From: Cercophora sp. LCS_1
Taxonomy: Eukaryota > Ascomycota > Sordariomycetes > Sordariales > Lasiosphaeriaceae
Assembly (NCBI GenBank): GCA_036250225.1
Contig: JAPZLL010000006.1
Coordinates: forward strand, 1,547,898-1,611,897
Length of the DNA stretch: 64,000 nucleotides
Direction: 5' to 3'
Shown: in pieces, positions 33,460 to 45,283 of the stretch
Layout: each line of letters opens with the position of its first letter
How positions within the stretch are numbered: the stretch's first letter is position 1
Program-made: the position numbers and the translations under genes
Notes under the pieces: model-generated
What the model was told of the DNA's origin: nothing
Database searches by the model: none
Seen by the model: the letters and a program-made list of their open reading frames with translations, nothing else

Positions 33460-36400
33460 GTGTCTGTATAACGCAGGGGCGCTTACGGCGCTAAAGGGGG
33501 AAGGAAATCTCATGATTTGGATGATGATGGGTTGTTTGTCTAGGTATTGTTTTGGGATTTCCTTTGGGATTGGGGCTTCAACACCAACTTTGCTGTGTCT
33601 AGTTGTATGGTATAGGGTAACTCGGTTCTGCTGATGTGTATCTTGCTTGTGCTGTGTACTTCTCCATCACCCTTTTACAAGTTACGATCAGCTAGGGGTT
33701 TTTGGCAGCGGTTGGTTGTCCCCCCACTAACATGTAAAACGGTGGGAGAAGAGTATTGTGTACGTATGTGTACGCCTGTTGGCCCTGCGGGCCTGAGTGT
33801 CGAGTTACATGATAGACGGCACGCCCGTTGTGGTAAAATGCGGCTGCGTTTCACAACGATCCCATTGTGAGGTGTTGCATACTTGAGACAATGACTGAAT
33901 AATATAGTGAGAGAGATGAATAAGTGGCTGATAAAATGGATAAGTGGCTTGAGCAGCTTTTGCTCGGGACGGTAGCGAGTGCCGGGGATGCATGCAGCTA
34001 ACGACTTGGTGATCTGTATGCACGAGAGAGAATCCGGCATGGCTGGTTGGGTCGCTTGGTTTGGTCCTTGTTGGGGACTAGGGCCGGGTTCTAGGCCTGG
34101 GCAGTGAAACTTTTCTCCCCTTCTTTTTTCCCTCTGCCCATAATTGGTATCAGGTGGATAGCTGTGGGGTGGGTGGTGTGTCCATGTGTGGTGTGTGTGT
34201 GTGTGTGGTTTTTGGTATTAGGCTATTCTGGGATGTCTTTTACACGTCTGGCTGTGAAATAGAGGCAAGGAAGTTTGAACCGGATGTACAATGTATTGTC
34301 TTGTTGTCTTGTGCAAGACAATTGTGATTTTTTTTTTCTCTTTCTGCGGAGGATCGAGATAGCTTAGGAGGGGGGGGTCTGGTGAGTGAGGGGTGGGTTA
34401 GGTAGGGAGGAGGCTCTGCCCCCCACATCGCCGATCTCGAGGATATCGACGTGATTGGCTCGGTGGCTTTCTTCTCCCCGTGTCGATGTGGTGTGTGTGT
34501 TTGAAGGGCCGCATTGCAGTTTGGGACGTGAAAGATTTGATAGCGAGGAGAGAGAGAGACGGGAGAGAAGACTTTGGGGAGAAGGAACCGGTCTTGTCCG
34601 CTTTGCGTCATATCGAGCGGGGAGAGGGGGCCGCATCTGGGGAAGGAGCGGCGAAGGAGGGGATGCAGGTAGGGTTGCAGCTTCTGGGCTGCTTCCTGGG
34701 GACTGGTTCTCTGTCGTCGTTTGCGTTACCTTATCTGCCCCCGGCGGACATTTCGTCTTTATTTTTCATTTTACGACCAGTCGCACGGCAGTCCTTCCAT
34801 CCTGGCTTCCCGGATATGACATGGCTTGCGAATGCCGCCTTTTCCGTCAGGGCCCCCCTCCTCCCGGATAGATTGAACAGCGAGATAAGCTAAGGTGTGT
34901 TTCCCGGGCTTTGTGGTGTGATGGCCTGTTTTCCCCATGGATGAAGGCCATCCTGCGGTTCGGCGCTCTAACCGTTGAATGTTACGGTGCTTGGCGCGAC
35001 AGAGCTGAACAGAGCGGGTTCTGGGTTGATGTGCACGAGAGTGGGGGAAGACGGGAGCGGCCTTCTTTTTGTCAGCGGCCAGTCACAGGCACGGAATATG
35101 TTGAGCGATGCTGCCGCGCACAAGGCAATTCCGGGGGTCGTCGGCATGGCCAAACCCGAGTCCATGATGTGCCGCCAACCCTGACGGGCATCGTTTGGCG
35201 GGGAAGCGAGCATGGCTCGCCAAAGTTGCAACCGCAGCAACCTTCTGCAGAGGTTTTCAGTCAAGGGCGCATCCTGTGCAACGCAGCACTGACTCGCCAA
35301 TATTAACCCAGGGGATTATTATACCAGTTCCGGAGGTGCAAGGAACAGAGTTTGGCAGGAGCTGGCCAGACACGCGTGCTTTGTGGAACAAGCTGGGATC
35401 ATCCGGTCCAGAATGCTAGCACAGCCCCGGTTGGATGAACGGTGAGCACGACGTCTACATCGGATAGCGTGTTGGCAACGACTCGCCTTGAGCGTCACGG
35501 CGGCGTAGTGGGCTTGCGACAGGACTTTGGCGCGTAGAACGCTGCTTTCTGTGTGGACTTGCCGACGAGAAAAGCAAAGCTTCGACCTATGGGACTCGGC
35601 GCACGTTTCTCGCCGCGCGCCGGCGCTGCAGTCGGATGCGCTGCGACCAGAGTGCGTGCAGCAAAAACAGCCCAGCAAGTAGCAAAACGACGGATGAGAG
35701 TTGACCTTCACCCCTCCCTCATCAATCTGTCAATCAGGGCAGCCCAAAAGACTGCAGCCGGCAGCCGTGGGGCAGCTTTTGTCTGACACTAGTCTTGGGA
35801 ACGAAAGGGGTGTTTTGAACACAGCGATCAGAAGTGAAGCTGGGCGTGTCTTCAGTCTTGAGCCGGCGATAGGGCAACAACGGCAATAGCGCATGGCCAC
35901 CACCCTCCCCTCTGGCACTTCCCCAATGTTGCCCCGTTAATTGTCGTTTTCTTGGGCAGCTGCCACCCTTTCTCTGATCCAACATCGTGAGGCACCTTTC
36001 GTGTGTAGCGTGCAGCCGGTCTGGGTGCGGTGCGGCCAGGTTCGATTTCTCAAACGAGGACTGCCGGCACAAACAGCTCTTTTCCCCGTCTCTCGACACT
36101 TTGGGTGTCCTGCATCGCTTCCCCCCTCCCATCCCCCCCGTCCATTTGTTCCCGTCCTCCCTTCCTCGCTCTCTTCTCTCTTGCGCTCGCTCTCCGCAGA
36201 TCATCGCTTTTCAGACAAGGCGCCTCCAGCTTCTGCCCGTTTTGCCAGCTTTTCGTTTACCCTGCGCTGTACACAACAGGTACACGCAGCCCGGAGCGTG
36301 CAGTCAGTCGCATCCTGTCCACCCGACCGCTCAGCATCCACCATTCCCATTTCCTGGTGGATTCTTCTGCACCCTCCCCGGGTCCCTTCTTCTCTTCGCG

Positions 36401-36468
36401 GGATCTGATCTAACCGATCGTCTTCACCTTGCTCCTCACCTCTTTCCCAAAATCGAAAAGAAAAAAAG

Positions 36469-36783
36469 ATGACTTCCCTCAGACCTCACCTGTCGTACGC
36501 ATTATGACCATGCTGTTGCGCGCCTGTTGATCGCCGCAAGCTACCGGTACCATCAGCCACTTGCTCCAAGGCCGCGCCAAGAAAGGACGAAGAGAGACAA
36601 CGCGAAACGCCCCTCCGGCGCTGCTCCCACCCCAAACCACGCCGATTGCCCGATTGCTCCTTTGGTCCAACCCCAAGACATATCCCACCCCCACCGCCGG
36701 TGCACCTCTTCGAGGAGTCGTGCAAAAGGCCCAGTGCCCCCAACACCATAGTCCGGCGGCAGGCCATCATGGTTTTGCTATAA
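36469..36783 (+). promoter_or_regulatory. three short uORFs in the putative leader of the second Zn2Cys6 gene
   Basis: uORF1 at 36469-36507 (12 codons plus stop) follows an AAAAAAAG context. uORF2 at 36504-36530 starts inside the stop of uORF1 through an ATGA overlap. uORF3 at 36769-36783 (ATG GTT TTG CTA TAA) ends 13 nt before the main ATG. Whether they are in the mRNA depends on the unmapped transcription start, but the CT-rich stretch upstream suggests the leader covers them. Confidence 0.45.
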
Positions 36784-36796
36784 GGGAACGCCCGCA

Positions 36797-39700
36797 ATGA
36801 CCTCCTTGATTAACGGAGCCCTACCGCCGCTCAAGCAGATCCGCTTTGTCAACAACCAAGGCCAGCCGCCGTCGAAACGGCGGAGGATCAATGCAGCGTA
36901 TGTGCCTCCATTCCCAATGTCACTGCGCTTTTCCCTTTGCGCCTGTATTTTTTTTTTCTTTTCGTGTGTGACAGGTGCACCCACTGCCCTGTGCTTTTTT
37001 TTGGACGGCGCAGTTTGTTCGTGGGGTTCAAGGGGTTATTGCGGTTGCCGCGGGACTGGCTCTAAACTTGGCTTCCAGATGCTTAACGTGCCGCAAGCGC
37101 AAGACTCGATGCGCTGGTGAGAAACCAGTTTGCTCGACATGTTCGAAAAACGGCCACGATTGTCTCGGGTATTCGGACCTTGTCGAGAAGAAAAAAGACG
37201 GCGTCAACGGTTTCCTGGCGCTGAAGAGCGAGCGCGGCGATGCGACCGATTCGAATCACGACCCCGAGAGCGAGTATTTGGAGGACGAGGAGGAGGATGA
37301 ACGGCGCCACTGGAAAAGCAAAACGCCAGCAATCCGAACGGCTGGGTTTGTAACCAATGTGAGCTCGCGACACGACTCGGCGGCGAGCGTCACGCCACCC
37401 TCTGCGCGCCCGCGGAAACGGAGCAACGACTGGGGAAGCGAAGTGAAACCACACAATCCGGACAATTCAAATGCTAGGGGGAACGGACACTATGGTCCGA
37501 GTTCATATTCGGAGGACGGCCGAAGCTCGAACAACCGATCCCCGGTGCAGCGTCACACTGAGAGCCACCGGGTGCCGTATTTCCGGTACTTCGGCCCCAC
37601 AGCGATCGTCCCGGGCTTCAAACAAATGGTGGTCCATGTGCCGATCCATCGCGACCGACGCAGAAGCCGCGGCAGTTCATTCTCGACCACATCTCCGGGG
37701 TCACTGTTCGGTATCGCGCATAGTCGCCTCTCGCACCCAAAGACAGTGCTCGAAACACTTGAAGATTTGCCTGTCTACGATGTGAACGACCCACGGCCCG
37801 TCGACGAGTTGATCGTTACCCTGGTCAAGACCTTCTTTCTCCACCTCGGATGCAACTACCGCTTCCTCAACGAGGAGAGGACGGTTCGTCTTGTCCAGGA
37901 GAAGCGGATTGAGCCTATTCTCGTCGACTCTATGTGTGCCTTAGCTGCCCGATTCTCCGACCTGCCTGTCTTTACCAACGAGCATCATGGCAGAGTTACA
38001 AGATTCGAATATGGACATATCTTTGCCCAACGCGCCAAAGCTGCCACCGTCGACAGTTTCCCATGCCCTTCGGTTGCCGCTGTGCAGGCGTATCTCCTGA
38101 TGGCGTACGAAGGTTTCGGTGAAAATCAAGACAGCGCGCTGTGGATGTATCTCGGGTTGTCCATTAGGATGGCTTTGGATCTGGGCCTCCAGAAAATGGT
38201 GGGGATACAGTATCAAGGAGAGCGTGATCCTTGGTACACGCGGGTCTGGAACCGCAAGAGCGACGACGGTGCGGATGCCTCGGGGAACAACCAAGACGGG
38301 GAGGAGACCCTCAGCCCCGAAGAACAGCATGAAGTCGAACAAGAGCGCATGCATACCTTCTGGGCCGTGTTCATCCTGGACCGGGTCATCTCATCGGGAA
38401 CTGGCAGACCGGTGACGTTCAGGGACGACGATTATGAGCTGGCATTGCCCGCTCCCACAAAGAACCCGGTCACGGGCTGGGCCGACCCTCTGCCCGCCTT
38501 CATTGAGATCATCCATCTCTACGGCCGCGTGTCGGATGTGCTCAACAGAGTCCGGGATGCCAACGACCTGACCGAGGAGAAGATGGCCAAACTCGCCCAG
38601 ATGGAGAGCGACTTGACCCAGATCTACCAGAAGCAAGACGAAAACCTCCACTTCAACGCCGTGAATTTCAGGGAGTACGTCAAGGCTGGCCACGGCACCA
38701 CCTTTATTCTCTTGCACTTCTGGTTCCACGCCCTGATCATCGTGCTGCACCAACCCACGCTCCTTGCCCCGTTTGGCGGATGGGGCCGAGTCAAGCTGCT
38801 TCCAAATAGCCGGGAACTGTCCATGTCGAGTGCCAAAACCATCGCCGATATTTTGGCATTTGCCGAGTTAATCGACCCGAAGAGCTTCATCGGGAATCCT
38901 TTTACGTCACAGCCCATGTACATCGCGGCATGCGCATTCTTGATGGAATCAGCTGCGAGTCCTCCAGAGCCATCATCGCGGGAGGATACACCGGTAGACA
39001 CAAAGGTCGAAGCAAAGACGCCCGGCGGGCGGTCAACCTCGGCCGGCGAAGCCAGGCCGTCCAAGCACTCGCTTCTCGCTGCGGCCGCCAACCAGAACTT
39101 TGAACGTTGCTACAAGTCACTCCAACAGCTGCAACAGTACTGGGGCGGTGTTGGATACATCTTGACCGCTCTGGACCAAAAGTCCAAGGGCATTTGGGAC
39201 TGTGAGACCTTCACAAACGAGGAATACCCAATACGTCGCGGCTCACTCGGTCGTCGTCTCGCTCACTTTGAGAACCCTGCATCGCCCAACGTGCCCCCCA
39301 TCGCCTGGTCGCTGACGGGTACCACAAACTCCCCCAACTCAAACCTGACACTCCTCTATCAGAACAACCACCCGACCCCCTCGGCACCTCTCGCTCCCCC
39401 GCCGCTGCCACCACCGCCATCCGCATCACATTCACATTCCGTCCCCGTCTCAGCCCCCACACCTCCAGGCAACATGATCTATGATCCTATACGCCAGATC
39501 GAAACGTCAAGCATGTTTCCACCAGCGTATCCACAGCCAAATGTGTCAGCTGTACGCAACCAAGCGCATCCCTCCAAGGCCAACCGCGCGTCGAACTCAT
39601 CAAAGTCCCACTTAAAATATGAGGTTGCTTCTCCCGATCAGATGGACGCCTCGAGCCCCAATGACAAAATGTATGTTTACGGCAATATGCCCCAATCGGG

Positions 39701-40118
39701 GAACGATGGCCAGCACCAGCGGGGGTCATTTACTCCGTCGTCTCAACATCAATCAACCTCGGATGGGTCTGTCGTCCACAGCGGCTCCCCTTCGAGCACC
39801 TTTACAGACTCGGGCAGCGGGCAGCAGCACTCTTCGCACTTTCACCAGAACCACACAAATGGTGCCAGTCACCACCATTCTAGCAACGGGCATAACCCAT
39901 ATGAGAGCGATTTCCCACAGCACGGCATGGGGATTAGCCCATATCCCATCTTTGGCGGTGGAGCTATCAATGAGACGATTACACTGGACAGTCGAGATAT
40001 CGACATTGATGCTCTCGGGCTCTCGAATGAGATGGGAGCCGCACCCTGGCTTGAATTTTTCCAAGGCGACTTTATGGGCATGTTTGAACACGGCTTGCCA
40101 GGAGGTCACCACGGCTGA
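36797..40118 (+). CDS. large Zn2Cys6 transcription factor with Fungal_trans middle region
   Basis: Exons 36797-36897 and 37079-40118 (181-nt intron, long for this window) give 1046 residues. The splice joins SKRRRINAA to CLTCRKRKTRC, making the cluster C-x2-C-x6-C-x6-C-x2-C-x6-C at about 35-61, with a basic nuclear signal before it. An acidic/disordered stretch follows, then a Fungal_trans (PF04082) type middle region at about 250-560 with FFLHLGCNYRFL, VQAYLLMAYEGFG, LWMYLGLSIRMALDLGL and FWAVFILDRVISSGTGRP. The C-terminal third is Pro/Ser/His/Asn rich and ends in an acidic part (DSRDIDIDALGLS), which may be an activation domain. The motif YFRYFGPTAIVPGFKQM is conserved in a Sordariomycete family I cannot name with certainty. 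Confidence 0.9.
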
Positions 40119-41172
40119 GCTGCTTGATCATTGCCGCTACTTTTCTTGGCTTTGCTCCTTTTTTGATGATGAACGACATGCTTGCTTGGATTTGGGAATT
40201 GCAACAAGAGCCGCGAGTGGTTTTATGCTTGGCTTCTTGGCTTGCGCACCGTTAGTTCCTTGATCTTGCGAGTTGTCCTTGTGGGCAACTGCGTTTACAT
40301 GATTAGAACACATTTAGCGACAGAGTTGTGGTGGGCACTGGTGGTATACTGGATGGTGGCTACGACTTCACTTCTCATGCTCGATTTATTTTCATTCGGG
40401 GCGTCTTCGGGTCTTGTTTCTATGAATGGAGGGCAGAAATGGGCGGTCGTTTTCTTTAGGATCGATATCACCGAGGAGTTTGGTGCTTCTTTTTGGCTGG
40501 CTGGACAGGCGGGGCAGGACAGGACAAAGGATTGAGAAATGCTAACCATCAGGTTGGGGTCAAGACTCGGAAAGGGAGAAAGGACTGACAGGTCAGGGGT
40601 TATGGATGCGCTGGGTGGGATGGGGGCATAAACGGTGGCATCTTGTCGTCGCTGGAGAGAGCTGAGCATGAGCTATATACCCGAGCAAAGCATTGAGCAG
40701 AGAAAACAAAATTGTGGGCGGAGGTAAGATTTGCTTTTCAGACCGGGGAGGTTGATGACTTTGCATTTAGCGCAACACAAGTGCTTATTACAGCTACTAT
40801 TATTATTATTCTGGACGCAGTGGAATGGATGGGGTTGTTTGGATGCGAGACAGACAGTTACGAAGTTATCGTTCTGATTGATTCTGCCACTTGACATTGA
40901 CAACCGTGACCACTGGTGTGAGAACCTTGACGGATTTGGCGGGTTGCGCCGTTTATCGATAGCGCTAGCGGGCTTTTGGTGGCGGGGATTTTGAGCCGCC
41001 GACATCGGTTGTCGTTTTTTTTCCGTCGGCCAGGGTGACGGTGACTCCTCCGGTCGCATCAGATTGACAGGGCACTGGCATGCTCACTCCAAATACCTCT
41101 CCTGGCCGAAAGTCGTGAGGCCCGAACGATCAATTACACGCCGCATCCCCTCAACCAAGATATTTTGCGCCA
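40119..41172. other. intergenic spacer and ARG8 promoter
   Basis: About 1 kb between the Zn2Cys6 stop and the ARG8 start, same strand. The left part is probably 3' UTR. No gene seen. Confidence 0.5.
41042..41048 (+). promoter_or_regulatory. possible CPC1/Gcn4-type site upstream of ARG8
   Basis: TGACTCC, one base from the TGACTCA consensus bound by the general amino-acid-control bZIP regulator, lies about 130 bp before the start codon of an arginine biosynthesis gene. A single imperfect site is weak evidence. Confidence 0.25.
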
Positions 41173-42869
41173 ATGGCCTTCCGAGCACTGCGAGCGGCGA
41201 CTCGACCGGGCCTCATTGCCCGGTCCTACTCCCAAGCCGCAGCTTCGTCCACACCTGCCTCTGCGACGTCCACGGCCGAGACCCCAAGCCCTCAAGATGG
41301 ACCCGTCCCTGTCTTTCGAAAGCATTGGGCCGGTAAACTGCCTACAACTGAGCAGAGGAAGGTGGCGAGAATGCGGGTTGGGGACAAGGAAAGGCCAATC
41401 GAGGCGTGGATGCAGAAACCGGGTCTTGATCGCCTGCGCGAACTTGAAGGGGAGCTGTCCGGGCCTGCGCCAGCCAAGGAGCAAGAACAGTTCATGGTGA
41501 AGACGTACACGCGTCCAGAGCCCATCTTTGTCAAGGGAACGGGCAATTTCCTCATCGATTCGGAAGGCAAGAGGTACCTCGACATGACGGCTGGCATCGC
41601 TGTCACGGCCCTCGGCCATGCCAATCCAGATGTTGCAGATATTATCAATGATCAGGTACGTTCTCTTGCTCGGCAGTCCGCTTGTTTGCTGACAAGTTGC
41701 GCAACCAGGCCCGGCTACTCATCCACTGCTCCAACCTGTACTACAACCGCTGGACCGGCGAGCTTTCCAAGCTCCTGGTGACCAAGACCAAGGAGCTGGG
41801 CGGCATGCACGACGCTGCTGCCGTCTTTGTCTGCAACTCGGGTTCGGAGGCCAACGAGGCGGGCATCAAGTTCGCCCGCAAGGTCGGCAAGGTGCTCGAC
41901 CCATCGGGCCAGAAGATCGAGGTCGTCTCGTTCCAGAATGCCTTCCACGGCCGCACAATGGGCTCCCTGTCGGCCACACACAACCCCAAGTACCAGGAGC
42001 CCTTTGCGCCCATGGTACCGGGATTCAAGGTTGGCGAGTACAACAACATTGAGGCCATCCCTGAGCTTGTGACCGAGAAGACGTGCAGCGTCATCGTCGA
42101 GCCCATCCAGGGTGAGGGTGGTGTCCGGGCTGCCACGGACGAGTTCCTCATCGCCCTCGCCAAGCGCTGCCGCGAGGTCGGGGCGCTCCTTCACTACGAC
42201 GAGATCCAGTGTGGTCTGTCCCGCACCGGCGAGTTCTGGGCGCACGCTTCGCTTCCCAAGGAGGCTCATCCTGACATTCTCACAACGGCCAAGGCGCTCG
42301 GAAACGGGCTGCCCATTGGCGCCACCATCGTCAATGACCACGTCGCGGAGAAGATCAAGGTCGGCGACCACGGCACCACCTTTGGTGGAAACCCGCTTGC
42401 CTGCCGCGTTGCGCACTATGTCGTCAAGAGGCTGTCGGACGAGGCAACGATCGAGTCTATCCGGAAACGCAGTGGTCTGTTCAGGCGATTGCTGTGGCAG
42501 CTCAAAGACGAATTCCCCGAGCTGATCACCGAGGTCCGTGGAAAGGGACTGTTGGTCGGTGTCCAGCTCACGGAGGATCCGACGCCGATCGTGGCAGCAG
42601 CTAGGGAGAACGGCATGCTGGTCATCACGGCGGGCACGAACACGCTGCGATTTGTCCCGTCGTTGATCATTCCCGCCAAACACCTGGTGGACGCGGTGAA
42701 GATCCTGAGGAGGTCGATTTACCAGACGAGGCCCGAGAACGAGGGCAAGTCGATGGAGGAGATTGAGGCCATTGCGAAGGCGGCGGAGGAGGTGGCGGCG
42801 GAGGCAGGCAGGAAAAAGCGGGCTGAGCGAGAGCAGTCAGGAGCGGCCGTGTCTGAAGAGAGGGTCTGA
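41173..42869 (+). CDS. ARG8: acetylornithine aminotransferase, mitochondrial
   Basis: Exons 41173-41655 and 41709-42869 (53-nt intron) give 547 residues. The enzyme uses PLP to transfer an amino group from glutamate to N-acetylglutamate semialdehyde, forming N-acetylornithine, the fourth step of ornithine/arginine synthesis in the mitochondrion. The N-terminus MAFRALRAATRPGLIARSYS is a typical import presequence. Class III aminotransferase signatures: CNSGSEANE at 203-211, EPIQGEGGVR, DEIQCG with PLP-pairing D325, and LTTAKALGNGLPIG with the Schiff-base lysine K356, then GTTFGGNPLACR. The core starts near residue 108 (MVKTYTRPEPIFVKG), so there is a roughly 65-residue extra segment after the presequence and an Ala/Glu-rich tail of about 45 residues. 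ArgD/ornithine aminotransferases are close relatives. Confidence 0.93.
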
Positions 42870-44071
42870 AAATTTCCGTGCTCAAAATCTATGGGGCTGG
42901 TTTCTTGTATGAATTGGAGGGTTCGTCAATGAGGTTTGGCTGTTTATAGTTTTGGCAATGATCCCCAATGTAAAGCGCTTCGAATTCTGTGCCTTGTACG
43001 AAGCCCAAAGCTGTTGTGGCCAAGTTCGATCAAGTAAAGTCGGCATATCAGTGTCAAGACGAAGTTGTAATAGGGCGTGGAGACAATGCTGTCATCGGAG
43101 CCACTATTCGCTACCCTAACCATAACAGCCACACCTTGAATCAAGTTTAGATGAAGAAGCTTATTTGGCGGATGGGAGCAACGGCAGGAACGTCAACGAT
43201 CTTTTTAGATCCAAAAGTCAGGAGCTAGACGTCAATTTCATCTTCAGCCGTTTTATCCTCAACCATCCAAGCAGTTCAGTGTCACCACACCAGAGAGCAC
43301 ATTGAAGACGGCTGGACCTGACCACCGGGACCTGCACCCCCGGAAGATATAGGATGGTACAGCAACGCCCAACGCACCGCTACATCGAAACTGTCGCGCG
43401 AAAGTAATGGGGAACAACTGGGACGAAGAAGAAAGAGGAAGCAAGGAAAGGAGGAAGGAAGGGAAAAAGGAAAAGAACTACATTGAAAATGGGAGGAAAC
43501 AAGGTTGGTTGGTACCAGGAAGGAAAGACAAGATATACCGGGAGCTCTGGCAAAAGAATGATCAGCAATTCGATAGCGCCCACCCAAGATGGAGAGCGTG
43601 TAGACAACAGAAGACAGGAGTAAACGTGAGCGCTGGGCGGCGAGCGTGATATCGATCGTGTCACATCACGGTAGCAAACCCCCCATAGAAACTGTAGAAG
43701 GCAATAGGCAGACGGTAAACGGCGGTAGCAGGCAGGATCCTCACACATACCACATCAAACATCAAAGACCATAGCGTGACTTCATGTCTTGTATTCATAT
43801 ATACACCCCTACTCATCACCCTCTATACACGGGTCGATGATGTCTATATGTACCATCCCACCGATCATGTTTCTCGTTTCCCTAATTTTTGACCTCCCAC
43901 CATTGGTTGCCCAATCGGGTATATCATGCATAATGTCATCGCAAAGAAAAAAAGAAAAGACCCGAACCCATGTGTCCCATGTCAATGAAAATGACCAAGG
44001 GAGCAGGAAAATGTATGGCACAGCCCAAGAATCGAATATTTTCTCTCACTCTCCGTGTCATCGATAGCTGC
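42870..44071. other. intergenic region between convergent genes
   Basis: 1.2 kb between the ARG8 stop and the AA11 gene stop. It presumably holds both 3' UTRs. Frames up to 122 codons have no recognisable domain; a purine-rich stretch near 43420-43500 accounts for one of them. Confidence 0.5.
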
Positions 44072-45283
44072 TTAAGCCCTCTTCATAACGCGAATGACTC
44101 GTCGCCCGGCACCCATGTTCAACGAGCTCGAAGTGCCGGGTGAGCACTTGGTGCCTGTCGCCATGGGGATGGCAGCCGACCAGACGCCCGAGGCGCATCG
44201 CTGGAAGGAGGCTCCGTCGACGCAGTTCCAGGCGCCCTCGTCGGAGCAGGCGGTGCCGGGTGTGGTTGTGCCCGAAGCAGGGGTGCTCGGTGCCGGGGCT
44301 GAAGTAGCGGCTGGGACCGAGGCGGTTGTAGTCTTGATGGCTGTCACCAGGGTGGTGGGCTTGACGGAGCTGGCGGGCTGCTGGGCCGGGGCGGTACCTG
44401 AGGGAGCGGCAACCGACTCGTTAACGGTGATGAAGACGCCGCCGGGACGGGTGGTTGGCCTGGTGATCACCTTGGTTGTGGGGGACGGAGGAGCTGGGGC
44501 CTGGGTTGGGACCTGAGGGGCCTGAGTGGGAGCTTGAACGGGCGAGGAAGGCGCGGGGGACTGGGCACCGCCGCCGGAACCACCGCCAGGTGCCGCAGAG
44601 CCGCAGCTGCCCGAGGGAGGAGCCTGCTTGCCGCCGTTATCTTGGACGTCGGGACCGGGGTTGGGATAGGCAACATCGGCGGACTCAACCGTGGTGCAGC
44701 CGTTTCCGAGGTTGGCGAGGAAGATGGAAGGACGGGAAGAGAAGGCCTCGGCACGGGGGACGACTGCGCGCTTGGCGCTGCCGCCGCCGATGGTGACCGG
44801 GGCGCAGTTCTGGTAGAACTCACGGTTGCCGAGGTTGTTCTGCCACGACCACGAGAAGATGGCCTGGCCGGTCTGGGCGTCAGCCGGGATGGTGAAGTCG
44901 TAGTTGGATGAGAGAGGGCAGCCGCCGATGATAGACTTGATGACGGTGAACGTCTTGCCGCCGTCGTAGCTCAGACTGGCCTGGCACGAGCCGCCGCCAT
45001 GCGCAGCTCCGCCGGTGATGGTGAAGTTATACGAGCCGCCGGGCGCAAAGGTCGCAGTGCTGGCACCTGCAGGGGTACCAAGGTCGGCCTGGTAACCCTT
45101 GCACGGGTAGTTGGTCCCATCGTTGCTGAGAGGAGACGTCATCGAGTAGTCGATGTTGGCGGCGTTGGGGTTGAACTTGGACCGGAAGGGAGGAGGGTAC
45201 GACATCTCCATGTGGGCTGAGACGACCTCGCTGCCAGCAAGGACAGCCAAGAGGCCGGTTGCAAAGGGTGCAAAGGAAGGCAT
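44072..45283 (-). CDS. AA11-family lytic polysaccharide monooxygenase with C-terminal Cys-rich module
   Basis: A 403-residue frame without intron, start at the ATG at 45283 (an open frame further up lacks a signal peptide). Signal peptide 1-23 ends at VVSA, exposing H24 (HMEMSYPPPF); with H95 in AAHGGGSCQ this forms the copper histidine brace. Other AA11 marks: PLSNDGTNYPCKGY, VIKSIIGGCPL, and LGNREFYQNCAPVTI. Known AA11 members cleave chitin oxidatively. A Pro/Ser/Thr linker (about 225-345) leads to a C-terminal module with CSDEGAWNCVDG, FQRCASGVWS and TKCSPG, resembling the X278 module seen on other AA11 proteins and probably polysaccharide binding. It is secreted. The chitin role in wall remodelling or nutrition is inferred. 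Confidence 0.9.
   Translation of the reverse strand: MPSFAPFATGLLAVLAGSEVVSAHMEMSYPPPFRSKFNPNAANIDYSMTSPLSNDGTNYPCKGYQADLGTPAGASTATFAPGGSYNFTITGGAAHGGGSCQASLSYDGGKTFTVIKSIIGGCPLSSNYDFTIPADAQTGQAIFSWSWQNNLGNREFYQNCAPVTIGGGSAKRAVVPRAEAFSSRPSIFLANLGNGCTTVESADVAYPNPGPDVQDNGGKQAPPSGSCGSAAPGGGSGGGAQSPAPSSPVQAPTQAPQVPTQAPAPPSPTTKVITRPTTRPGGVFITVNESVAAPSGTAPAQQPASSVKPTTLVTAIKTTTASVPAATSAPAPSTPASGTTTPGTACSDEGAWNCVDGASFQRCASGVWSAAIPMATGTKCSPGTSSSLNMGAGRRVIRVMKRA

Larger units (their letters stand above)
33003..36796. other. intergenic region with GA microsatellite and putative long leader
   Basis: About 3.8 kb between the two Zn2Cys6 genes. It has a (GA)32 tract (33392-33455) and a GT tract near 34191-34207. 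A CT-rich stretch at about 36100-36460 is a likely leader of the next gene and precedes three short uORFs. Longer frames, such as one reading Arg-Glu repeats through the GA tract, are artefacts of the repeat. Confidence 0.5.

Noticed and set aside
33224..33634. Frame containing a long Arg-Glu repeat
   Set aside because: It is the GA microsatellite read as codons; both flanks lack coding features.
41715..42683. 322-codon frame antisense to ARG8
   Set aside because: Mirror of GC-rich codons in ARG8; no domain.
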